From: Ruminococcaceae bacterium UBA1448
GTDB taxonomy: Bacteria; Bacillota; Clostridia; Oscillospirales; Ruminococcaceae
DNA: 6,503 nucleotides
Direction of reading: 5' to 3'
Assembly: GCA_002329405.1 (NCBI GenBank)
Contig: DCTE01000171.1
Span: forward strand, 7,191 to 13,693
A program made the translations under genes and the position numbers. Position 1 is the first letter of the stretch, and every line of letters begins with the position of its first letter. Shown one piece after another: positions 1 through 5,496 of this stretch. The notes under the pieces were generated by a model that was not told the origin of the DNA, did not search any database, and worked only from the letters and a program-made list of their open reading frames with translations.

Positions 1-447
1 CGCCAGAAAATCCTTCCACTGTCCCTCTTTGACGTCCATTCCGTCATACAAAATGACCCCTTTGCCAATCGAAACCGGCGTATTCGGCATAATGCGGATA
101 ACCGGCGCCGCTGTCCCAGATAAGGAACGGATCTTCTCCATCGACTGTCCGGCTGCCATCGTGACCAGGACAAATGACTCTCCCTTTGCGGTACGCGCCT
201 GCAATACCGGCGCAATCTCCGCCATCATCCCCACCAGCATCTGCGGCTTGACTCCCAGCACAACAAAATCCTGTGCCGCTGCATCCGCGTTTGTTCCGAC
301 TTTTGCGCCCAACCGGTCAGCCAGTGTTTCTGCCTTTTCGCGGGAATGATCAGCCAGCAGCAGGTTGCCGCCGCCAACCGCCTTTGCGGCTGCCATTGCC
401 AGTGCGCCGCCCATATTCCCCGTTCCGATAAATCCGAATGTTGCCAT
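1..447 (-). CDS. proC: Pyrroline-5-carboxylate reductase, N-terminal half (cut by window edge)
   Basis: Catalyses the last step of proline synthesis, the NAD(P)H-dependent reduction of 1-pyrroline-5-carboxylate to proline in the cytosol. The minus strand reads 149 codons from an ATG at 447 without a stop to the window edge, a little over half the usual length (about 265-280 aa). The start MATFGFIGTGNMGGALA carries the Rossmann GxGxxG motif (residues 8-13). VLGVKPQ (63-69) and RIMPNTPV (118-125) are typical ProC segments. The C-terminal dimerisation domain lies outside the window. It begins 29 bases after the proA stop; a possible ribosome site, AAAGGA, lies about 12 bases before the ATG, a rather long spacing. 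As third gene of proB-proA-proC it completes the pathway. The identification is firm; only the missing half is unseen. Confidence 0.95.
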   Translation of the reverse strand, partial: MATFGFIGTGNMGGALAMAAAKAVGGGNLLLADHSREKAETLADRLGAKVGTNADAAAQDFVVLGVKPQMLVGMMAEIAPVLQARTAKGESFVLVTMAAGQSMEKIRSLSGTAAPVIRIMPNTPVSIGKGVILYDGMDVKEGQWKDFLA

Positions 448-476
448 CCTGAATCCCCGTCCTTTCGCCTTTCCGG

Positions 477-1730
477 TCAGCGGATCTGTCCGTTGCCATG
501 AATAATATATTTATAGGTCATCAGCTCACCCAACCCCATCGGGCCGCGGGCGTGCAGTTTCTGGGTCGAAATGCCCATCTCGCATCCCAGCCCAAACTCG
601 CCGCCATCGGTAAAGCGAGTGGAGCAATTGACATATACCGCCGCAGAGTCCACTAATTTCGTAAACCGGTTTGCATGCTCTTCTGTCCGGGTCAGGATTG
701 CCTCACTGTGGCCAGTCGAATGGGCGGCAATATGTGCGATCGCATCATCGACGCTGTCCACTACGCGAACAGCCAGGATGTAATCCAAAAACTCAGTGTC
801 AAAATCCTTTTCACCCGCGGGCGTCCCATCAATAACCGCCGCTGCACGTTCATCCAGCCGCAGTTCGACCGGAACCAGTCCAGCAGCTGTTCTCTCGTCG
901 ACCAGCCGTTTTTTCAGGGCCGGCAGGAACTGATCCACAACCGCGCTGTGAACCAGCAATACCTCTTCGGCATTGCAAACCGACGGACGCGATGCCTTCG
1001 CGTTTTCAATAATATCCACCGCGCGGTCAAGGTCAGCACTGTCGTCGACATAAATATGGCAAATTCCGGTACCGGTCTGGATGCAGGGGACCTTTGCCTG
1101 TTCAACGCAGGCGCGAATCAGCCCCGCGCCCCCTCTTGGAATCAGCAGGTCGACCAGCCCAACCGCACGCATCAGCTCATACGAGCTCTCACGAGTGGTA
1201 TCCTCGACCAACGAAACCACCGTTTCCGGCAGGCCAACTTCCTTCAATCCTTCCCGCAATGCCTTGACGATAGCAAAACCAGAACGGAACGCCTCTTTCC
1301 CGCCCCGCAGTACACATGCGCTCCCCGCTTTGATGGCGAGTGCCGCCGCGTCAGAAGTAACGTTCGGCCGGGATTCATAAATGATCGCAATAACACCCAT
1401 CGGAACCGCGGTCTTTTCAATCACCAATCCATTCGGACGTTCCATTCGCTCCAACACCCGCACCGGGTCAGGCAGCGATGCAACCTCCCGAATGCCGTCC
1501 GCCATTCCTTTTATCCGTTCAGGAGTCAGCCGGAGACGGTCAAGCATAACGGGTGAAATCGAGCCCTTTGCCGCCTGCATATCCTTTCCATTCTCTTGAA
1601 GGATATTGGGCGCATCTCTTTCAAGTGCATCCGCCATTGAAAGCAGTGCTGCGTTTTTCTGATCGGTTGTCAGCGTCAGCAGCGAAGGAGCGGCAGCTTT
1701 TGCCGCAAGCAGGATTTGCTGTGTTGTCAT
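477..1730 (-). CDS. proA: Gamma-glutamyl phosphate reductase (glutamate-5-semialdehyde dehydrogenase)
   Basis: Second enzyme of proline synthesis: NADPH-dependent reduction of gamma-glutamyl phosphate to glutamate-5-semialdehyde, which cyclises to the ProC substrate. At 417 aa it has the normal single-domain ProA length of the aldehyde dehydrogenase superfamily. IYESRPNVTSDAA (117-129) and the LRGGKEA stretch (141-147) form the cofactor-binding region. The likely catalytic Cys is C252 in SRPSVCNAEE. STGHSEAI (338-345) and the C-terminal signature VNCSTRFTDGGEFGLG (367-382), followed by EMGISTQKLHARGP, are well conserved ProA segments. The ATG at 1730 is supported by a perfect AAGGAGG seven bases upstream. 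It lies 27 bases after the proB stop and 29 before proC, so it is almost certainly cotranscribed. ProA and ProB are often thought to pass the labile acyl phosphate between them. No truncation or missing key residue is seen. Confidence 0.98.
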   Translation of the reverse strand: MTTQQILLAAKAAAPSLLTLTTDQKNAALLSMADALERDAPNILQENGKDMQAAKGSISPVMLDRLRLTPERIKGMADGIREVASLPDPVRVLERMERPNGLVIEKTAVPMGVIAIIYESRPNVTSDAAALAIKAGSACVLRGGKEAFRSGFAIVKALREGLKEVGLPETVVSLVEDTTRESSYELMRAVGLVDLLIPRGGAGLIRACVEQAKVPCIQTGTGICHIYVDDSADLDRAVDIIENAKASRPSVCNAEEVLLVHSAVVDQFLPALKKRLVDERTAAGLVPVELRLDERAAAVIDGTPAGEKDFDTEFLDYILAVRVVDSVDDAIAHIAAHSTGHSEAILTRTEEHANRFTKLVDSAAVYVNCSTRFTDGGEFGLGCEMGISTQKLHARGPMGLGELMTYKYIIHGNGQIR

Positions 1731-1757
1731 CGGAATTCCTCCTTGTCAGATAGTGGG

Positions 1758-2555
1758 TCATTCTTCAGTTTGTCTGCGATCTTTTTCCTTATCCCTGGCA
1801 GCGTAAAAACGGGTGCCGACTGGCTGTCCGTCCAGCAGGTCATACAACAGGCCTGGTTTGGCACCGTTGGCAATCACCATATCTATTCCAACAGCATTGA
1901 CAATTGAAGCAGCTTTTAATTTGGTTGCCATCCCGCCAGTTCCAAGATTGGAGCCTTTCCCGCCGGCCAGTGCCAGGACATCCGGCGTCAATTCAAGTAC
2001 ATCATGAATCAGTTTGGCTTCCGGGTTTTTGTGCGGGTCAGCCGTGTACAGTCCGTCGATATCTGAGAGCAGGATCAGCAGATCTGCACCGACCGCCGTC
2101 GCAACCAGTGCGCCCATTGTGTCATTGTCGATCTCAATCTCTTCGGTCGCGACCGAGTCATTTTCGTTGATGATCGGCAGCGCGCCCAGTTCCAGCAGCC
2201 GATTGAGGGTGTTTTCAAAATTCTGCCGGTGCTGGTCATCCTGCAAGTCCAGGGCAGTCAGCAGAATCTGGGCAACTGTATGGTTATATTCGCCAAACTC
2301 CTTATTATATGTATACATCAATTCACACTGTCCGACCGATGCTGCTGCCTGTTTGGTCGGGATATCGTGGGGACGTTCATTCAGCGACAACTTACCAATT
2401 CCCATACCAATTGCGCCGGACGACACCAGTATGATCTGATGCCCGGCATTTTTCAGGTCACTCAGCACCCGGCAAAGTTCGGCCATTCTGCGGATATTCA
2501 GCTGTCCGGTCGAATGTGCGAGGGTTGAGGTACCAATTTTCACTACGATTCTCAT
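1758..2555 (-). CDS. proB: Glutamate 5-kinase, short form without PUA domain
   Basis: First and committed step of proline synthesis: ATP-dependent phosphorylation of glutamate to gamma-glutamyl phosphate. The 265 aa form one amino-acid-kinase domain. VVKIGTSTL (4-12) is the N-terminal phosphate loop, LVSSGAIGMGIGKL (43-56) the glycine-rich loop, and INENDSV (129-135) with EIDNDTMGALVA (141-152) the glutamate-binding part. LLSDIDGLYTADP (162-174) and GTGGMATKLKAA (205-216) contact the nucleotide; the last is the family signature. E. coli ProB is about 367 aa with a C-terminal PUA domain. Here the protein stops right after the kinase domain, with a charged tail (ARDKEKDRRQTEE), as in many Bacillota. 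The stop is followed closely by the proA ribosome site, so the short form is not a frameshift artefact. The ATG at 2555 is preceded by GAAAGGA about 10 bases upstream. It leads the operon, with its promoter at 2630-2658. Confidence 0.97.
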   Translation of the reverse strand: MRIVVKIGTSTLAHSTGQLNIRRMAELCRVLSDLKNAGHQIILVSSGAIGMGIGKLSLNERPHDIPTKQAAASVGQCELMYTYNKEFGEYNHTVAQILLTALDLQDDQHRQNFENTLNRLLELGALPIINENDSVATEEIEIDNDTMGALVATAVGADLLILLSDIDGLYTADPHKNPEAKLIHDVLELTPDVLALAGGKGSNLGTGGMATKLKAASIVNAVGIDMVIANGAKPGLLYDLLDGQPVGTRFYAARDKEKDRRQTEE

Positions 2556-2629
2556 ATCGTGATTTTCCTTTCAAGCGTGGAACTGGGGCAAAACCTGTCA
2601 TACCATTATTCCACCGGTGATACCTCTTC

Positions 2630-2658
2630 AGTATACACGTTTCTATCCAAAATGTAAA
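2630..2658 (-). promoter_or_regulatory. Sigma-A-type promoter of the proBAC operon
   Basis: On the minus strand, TTTACA (2658-2653, five of six matches to TTGACA) is separated by exactly 17 bases from TATACT (2635-2630, five of six matches to TATAAT). Transcription would start near 2623, giving a leader of about 68 bases before the proB ATG. That is too short for a standard T-box. The 8-bp palindrome CACCGGTG (2612-2619) lies just after the predicted start, but it is too short to call an operator. The -35 box sits three bases beyond the hairpin at 2661-2706. Confidence 0.72.
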
Positions 2659-2660
2659 GT

Positions 2661-2706
2661 GGGACGGCAGATTTCAGTCAGACTTATCTGCTGAATTTAC
2701 CGTCCC
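2661..2706 (-). terminator. Probable terminator hairpin of the ATP-grasp/esterase operon
   Basis: A perfect 7-bp outer stem (GGGACGG 2661-2667 with CCGTCCC 2700-2706) is continued by a weaker inner helix (TTCAG 2673-2677 with CTGAA 2691-2695) and a small apical stem (CAGA 2679-2682 with TCTG 2687-2690). It begins 31 bases after the esterase stop. On the minus strand it is followed by ACTTTACATTTT, a broken rather than continuous U-tract, so termination may be only moderately efficient. Plus-strand use is unlikely because no plus-strand gene precedes it. Confidence 0.6.
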
Positions 2707-2737
2707 AAAATACACAATTCTATCGGGTATCCGTATT

Positions 2738-3478
2738 TTATCCCATCACCCGGTCAAGAAAATAGCGCCATTGTTTCCGCCACCAGGGCCAGTCATGATC
2801 GACGTCATAACCCCAGTAATCGATCCAGGCAGGAATCCCTTTCTGACAGAGCACCTCGTCCAGTTCCCTTGTACCAACCAGCATCAGGTCTTCCCAGGCA
2901 CCCTGGCCGACACAGATGATGATTTTGGACTGACGGTACAGCTCCATATACGGATGGTCAGCCGGCATGTTGCGGAGGGAATGGACCGGCGAGTTCATGT
3001 ACATGTTTTCATCAAAATAGCCGTGAATCATCAGCGTCGGATCGTATATACCCGACATTGCGATCACTACATCAAACAGATCAGGATGGCGGAAAAAGAA
3101 ATTCGCGGCATGATAAGCCCCCATCGAACAACCGGTTACCATTGCTTTCTGCCCCGAACCGTTGATCTCCATCATCCGCGGATACAGCTCGTCAATCACA
3201 TAATGAAACCACTGTTCATGCAGTGCCATCCGGCGGCCGGGGTCTCCCCATTCATCCGACCAGGTCTCCGCATCAATCGTATCAAACGAAAACAGCTGCA
3301 ACTTTCCGGCTTCAATTTCCGGTCCGCAGACATCCACCATTCCGAAATTTTCAAAGTCAAAATACCGTCCATTCTGAGATGGGACGACCAGCACCGGTTT
3401 CCCACCGTGACCGTAAACTTTGAATTCCATATCCCGTCCAAGACAGTTGGAATACTCTTTATAGACTCTTGTCTCCAT
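2738..3478 (-). CDS. Alpha/beta-hydrolase of the esterase (esterase D-like) family
   Basis: A predicted cytosolic serine hydrolase of 246 aa with no signal peptide or membrane segment. The nucleophile elbow is GCSMGAYHAANF (116-127) with catalytic Ser118. The likely catalytic His is H228 in GYDVDHDWPWW (223-233). The acid is probably in GQGAWED (191-197). VYGHGGKPVLVVPSQNGRYFD (near 21-41) supplies the first strands and the oxyanion-hole region. The fold matches the putative esterase family (PF00756 type), whose known members cleave acyl esters or thioesters such as S-formylglutathione or siderophore esters; the substrate here cannot be read from the sequence. The ATG at 3478 has an ideal GGAGG six bases upstream, inside TAAGGAGG, which contains the stop codon of the preceding ATP-grasp gene. 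Translation is therefore probably coupled and the two proteins likely share a pathway. Esterase-fold identity is firm; the reaction is not. Confidence 0.85.
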   Translation of the reverse strand: METRVYKEYSNCLGRDMEFKVYGHGGKPVLVVPSQNGRYFDFENFGMVDVCGPEIEAGKLQLFSFDTIDAETWSDEWGDPGRRMALHEQWFHYVIDELYPRMMEINGSGQKAMVTGCSMGAYHAANFFFRHPDLFDVVIAMSGIYDPTLMIHGYFDENMYMNSPVHSLRNMPADHPYMELYRQSKIIICVGQGAWEDLMLVGTRELDEVLCQKGIPAWIDYWGYDVDHDWPWWRKQWRYFLDRVMG

Positions 3479-3484
3479 CCGGGG

Positions 3485-3491
3485 CCTCCTT
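3485..3491 (-). promoter_or_regulatory. Ribosome binding site of the esterase, overlapping the upstream stop codon
   Basis: The minus strand reads AAGGAGG six bases before the esterase ATG. Its first two bases are the last two of the TAA stop of the ATP-grasp gene. This fixes the esterase start and points to translational coupling between the two genes. Confidence 0.8.
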
Positions 3492-4680
3492 AAACCTCTG
3501 CCGAAACGTACTCTTCAAACTGTGCCAGCTGTTCAGCTGTGTCCAGTTTGGCAATGTAGAACCGGTCACCCATCGCACCGGCAAGCGCAGGATCGAGTAC
3601 GCCGGTCATCATAATCTGATTGCGCCAGCGGGACATAACTTCATCAAGAGTATGAACATAGTGCTTTTCATCCCTGCGGCCCACATGCGCACCATAAAAC
3701 TTCTCGGGATAATCCGGCAGTGTCAGGCGGTCAAAACAAACCATATCCGCCCAGCATTTATAAAAATCAGTCGAGCAGGCATAGTTGATCATCTCAGGTG
3801 TAAAGCCGCCGGACGGACGCATATTGACTTCCAATCCGACAATATCGCCTTTTTTACCCAGCCCATCCTTGTCTTCCAGCAACCGGAAAAATTCCAGATG
3901 CGTGCAGCGGCTTCTGACGCCAAACGCCTTGACACAGGCACGGCCGGCGGCGCGGACATCGTCTGCCAGCGTCTGAACAATATAAAAATAAACCTTGCTC
4001 CGATCATTGACCGAGTCCATGATCGAAACGGGCGTGATATTACCAGTCTCCAGCAGCGGAATACCATGCGAATCAATAATCGAGTCATACGAGCAGATCT
4101 CGCCATTGACAAACTCTTCCATAATGTACTGGGTCGACCAGCCGGAAGCGTAAAATTCCCGCAGCTGCTTTTCATCTTTCAGCTTATAGGTCGCGTTGGA
4201 ACCGACACCGTTGTCCGGTTTTACTATAACCGGATAGCCAACTTCCGAAACAAACTTCAATCCGTTTTCCAGCGTATCCACCAGGTGATAACGGGCAGTC
4301 GGAATACCAGCCTGTTTATAATATGCTTTCATCGCCGATTTGTGCTTGATCTTTTCCATATCAGCGGTCTTCTGACCAGTCGCGATGTTAAAATCGGTGC
4401 GCAGTGCAGCGTCCTGCTCCAGCCAGTATTCATTATTGGATTCCAGCCAGTCGATCTTTCCATACTTGAATGTGAAAAATGCGACCGCGCGCAGCATCTC
4501 GTCATAGTTTTCCATATTCGAAACACGGTAATATTCCGTCAGCGATTCTTTGAGTTCGTCGCACAGTTCTTCATACGGAGCGTCTCCGATTCCCAGGACA
4601 TTCGCGCCATTGCGGGCAAGCTCCTGGCAAAAGCGATAATAGTTGGTCGGAAAGTGCGGGGAAACATAAATGACATTCAT
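3490..4680 (-). CDS. ATP-grasp domain protein (carboxylate-amine/thiol ligase-like)
   Basis: A predicted cytosolic ligase of 396 aa from the start chosen here. ATP-grasp enzymes activate a carboxylate as acyl phosphate and join it to an amine, thiol or similar nucleophile. The N-terminus MNVIYVSPHFPTNYYRFCQEL looks like the Rossmann-like pre-ATP-grasp domain. The central lid has GIPTARYHLV (125-134) and VIVKPDNGVGSN (151-162, ATP-binding Lys154). YIMEEFVNGE (185-194) is the adenine-contact region. THLEFF (260-265) and GLEVNMRPSGG (282-292, Glu284 and Asn286) are the expected magnesium ligands, so the site looks intact. An ATG six codons upstream (4698) is possible, but AAAGGA at 4690-4695 lies nine bases before 4680 and favours the shorter form. 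The ORF carries no tailoring domain or carrier-protein signal. The esterase follows at 11 bases. The substrate is unknown; assignment to a named ligase would be a guess. Confidence 0.87.
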   Translation of the reverse strand: MNVIYVSPHFPTNYYRFCQELARNGANVLGIGDAPYEELCDELKESLTEYYRVSNMENYDEMLRAVAFFTFKYGKIDWLESNNEYWLEQDAALRTDFNIATGQKTADMEKIKHKSAMKAYYKQAGIPTARYHLVDTLENGLKFVSEVGYPVIVKPDNGVGSNATYKLKDEKQLREFYASGWSTQYIMEEFVNGEICSYDSIIDSHGIPLLETGNITPVSIMDSVNDRSKVYFYIVQTLADDVRAAGRACVKAFGVRSRCTHLEFFRLLEDKDGLGKKGDIVGLEVNMRPSGGFTPEMINYACSTDFYKCWADMVCFDRLTLPDYPEKFYGAHVGRRDEKHYVHTLDEVMSRWRNQIMMTGVLDPALAGAMGDRFYIAKLDTAEQLAQFEEYVSAEV

Positions 4681-4689
4681 CCCATCAGA

Positions 4690-4695
4690 TCCTTT
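4690..4695 (-). promoter_or_regulatory. Ribosome binding site that decides the ATP-grasp start
   Basis: The minus strand reads AAAGGA, nine bases before the ATG at 4680. Upstream of the alternative ATG at 4698 there is only a weak AGGT about 13 bases away, so 4680 is the better start. Confidence 0.65.
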
Positions 4696-4750
4696 CATCT
4701 GTCGCCCAATTACCTGTTCTCTGCACAGCCGGGCAAAGTATATTGTTTAC

Positions 4751-4779
4751 ATAATATCACAAATTGCAGTAATTTGCAA
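4751..4779 (-). promoter_or_regulatory. Candidate promoter of the ATP-grasp/esterase operon
   Basis: On the minus strand, TTGCAA (4779-4774, four of six matches to TTGACA) is followed after 17 bases by TATTAT (4756-4751, five of six matches). The preceding TGA gives an extended -10 (TGnTATTAT). Transcription would start near 4744, about 64 bases before the ATG at 4680. The surrounding A/T-rich sequence makes chance matches easier, so confidence is moderate. A second TATACT further downstream lacks a convincing -35. Confidence 0.5.
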
Positions 4780-4780
4780 T
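4763..4780. repeat. Inverted repeat ATTGCA-N6-TGCAAT in the divergent promoter region
   Basis: Arms ATTGCA (4763-4768) and TGCAAT (4775-4780) are perfect inverses around GTAATT. The element covers the -35 box and part of the spacer of the proposed minus-strand promoter, a usual place for a repressor operator. The arms are only 6 bp in an A/T-rich stretch, so it may be chance. Confidence 0.35.
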
Positions 4781-4821
4781 CCTGAAAAATAAATTGTCGA
4801 TATTTTCGAACAACAAATGGC

Positions 4822-4850
4822 TATACAAACCGTTTTCGCCATGTTATACT
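4822..4850 (+). promoter_or_regulatory. Promoter of the peroxiredoxin-like gene
   Basis: TATACA (4822-4827, four of six matches to TTGACA), a 17-base spacer, then TATACT (4845-4850, five of six matches) preceded by TGT, giving an extended -10 (TGnTATACT). The start point would be near 4857, leaving a leader of about 20 bases with GGAGG at 4864-4868, eight bases before the ATG. Confidence 0.68.
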
Positions 4851-4876
4851 GATAAAAAACGCTGGAGGTTATCGCA

Positions 4877-5416
4877 ATGAAACTGTCACCCGGTATGAGA
4901 ATTCAGGATATTATTTACAATACCCCCTTGAGTTCCAATCAAAGTCTTGCTGGCCAATCTGCCGGACATAAAACCCTGCTGCTTTTTTTGCGGTACTATG
5001 GCTGCACCTTCTGCCAGTACGACATGCTGCTGCTCAAAGAACAGTATGACAGAATCCGTGCAACAGCCGGCGAGGTCAAAGTTGTCCTTCAGTCCGACCC
5101 TACCCTGCTGGCGGACGAGCTTGGCTCGCCGGAAGTTTATCCATTTGAAATCATCTGCGACCCTGATGGAACACTTTACAAACTTTTTGAAGTTAATCCT
5201 GCTGCATCTATGGCTGAACTGGGCGGTGGTAATGTACTGGAAAAAATTAAGGCTGCAAAAGAACGCGGTCTGAGCCATGGACGGTACGAAGGAATCGAAG
5301 AACAACTACCTGCCACCTTTGTGATAGATGGTGATTTGTCCGTCACTTACGCACATTATGGTGTAAACGGCGGCGATATTCCTGACGTCGATCAGATCGT
5401 TGAACTGTTGAAATAA
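4877..5416 (+). CDS. Peroxiredoxin-like (AhpC/TSA-type) thioredoxin-fold protein
   Basis: A 179-aa soluble protein resembling the peroxiredoxin-like branch of the AhpC/TSA superfamily, probably a cytosolic thiol peroxidase or disulfide oxidoreductase. LLLFLRYYGCTFCQYDM (34-50) is the strand and active-site helix start, with a CxxC pair at C43 and C46. A third cysteine, C94, lies in IICDPDGTLYKLF (92-104), which matches the conserved Asp-Pro-Asp-Gly turn of AhpC-like proteins. LPATFVIDGD (144-153) provides the cis-proline loop near the active site (P145) and the following strand. Classical peroxiredoxins have PxxxTxxC rather than CxxC, so peroxidase activity is not assured. The ATG is supported by GGAGG eight bases upstream. 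It is transcribed alone, away from the ATP-grasp operon, and ends at a strong terminator. No signal peptide is visible. Confidence 0.83.
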   Translation: MKLSPGMRIQDIIYNTPLSSNQSLAGQSAGHKTLLLFLRYYGCTFCQYDMLLLKEQYDRIRATAGEVKVVLQSDPTLLADELGSPEVYPFEIICDPDGTLYKLFEVNPAASMAELGGGNVLEKIKAAKERGLSHGRYEGIEEQLPATFVIDGDLSVTYAHYGVNGGDIPDVDQIVELLK

Positions 5417-5431
5417 CCCAATAACAATCGC

Positions 5432-5474
5432 CAGCAAAAAACCGGAGCGCATCAAACGCCCCGTTTTTTTGCTG
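5432..5474. terminator. Bidirectional rho-independent terminator between convergent genes
   Basis: The long hairpin pairs CAGC (5432-5435) with GCTG (5471-5474), six A with six T (5436-5441 with 5465-5470), CGG (5443-5445) with CCG (5461-5463) and GCG (5447-5449) with CGC (5457-5459), with two single mismatches and the loop CATCAAA. GC-rich inner stems flanked by A- and T-runs give a U-tract on both strands. It would therefore end the peroxiredoxin-like gene (stop at 5416) and the AraC-type gene (stop near 5497). Confidence 0.87.
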
Positions 5475-5496
5475 TTGTCATATTTTCATCCTTCTG

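Noticed and set aside
675..1556. Plus-strand open frame of 293 codons opposite proA
   Set aside because: It lies wholly inside proA, whose motifs are unmistakable. The composition is rich in Arg, Asn and His, as expected for a shadow frame.
2556..2660. T-box or other riboswitch upstream of proB
   Set aside because: GGTGGAATAATGG on the minus strand slightly recalls a T-box, but the rest of the consensus is absent. The leader predicted from the promoter is too short, and there is no antiterminator/terminator pair.
2771..3493. Plus-strand open frame of 240 codons opposite the esterase
   Set aside because: It is antisense to a gene with a catalytic serine motif and ideal ribosome site, and no domain is visible in it.
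3469..4785. Long plus-strand open frame of 438 codons opposite the ATP-grasp gene
   Set aside because: It is antisense to a gene with clear family motifs and a ribosome site. Its translation shows no recognisable domain, and it overlaps the minus-strand promoter.
4797..4809. Small inverted repeat TCGA-N5-TCGA
   Set aside because: The 4-bp self-complementary arms in A/T-rich sequence are expected by chance.
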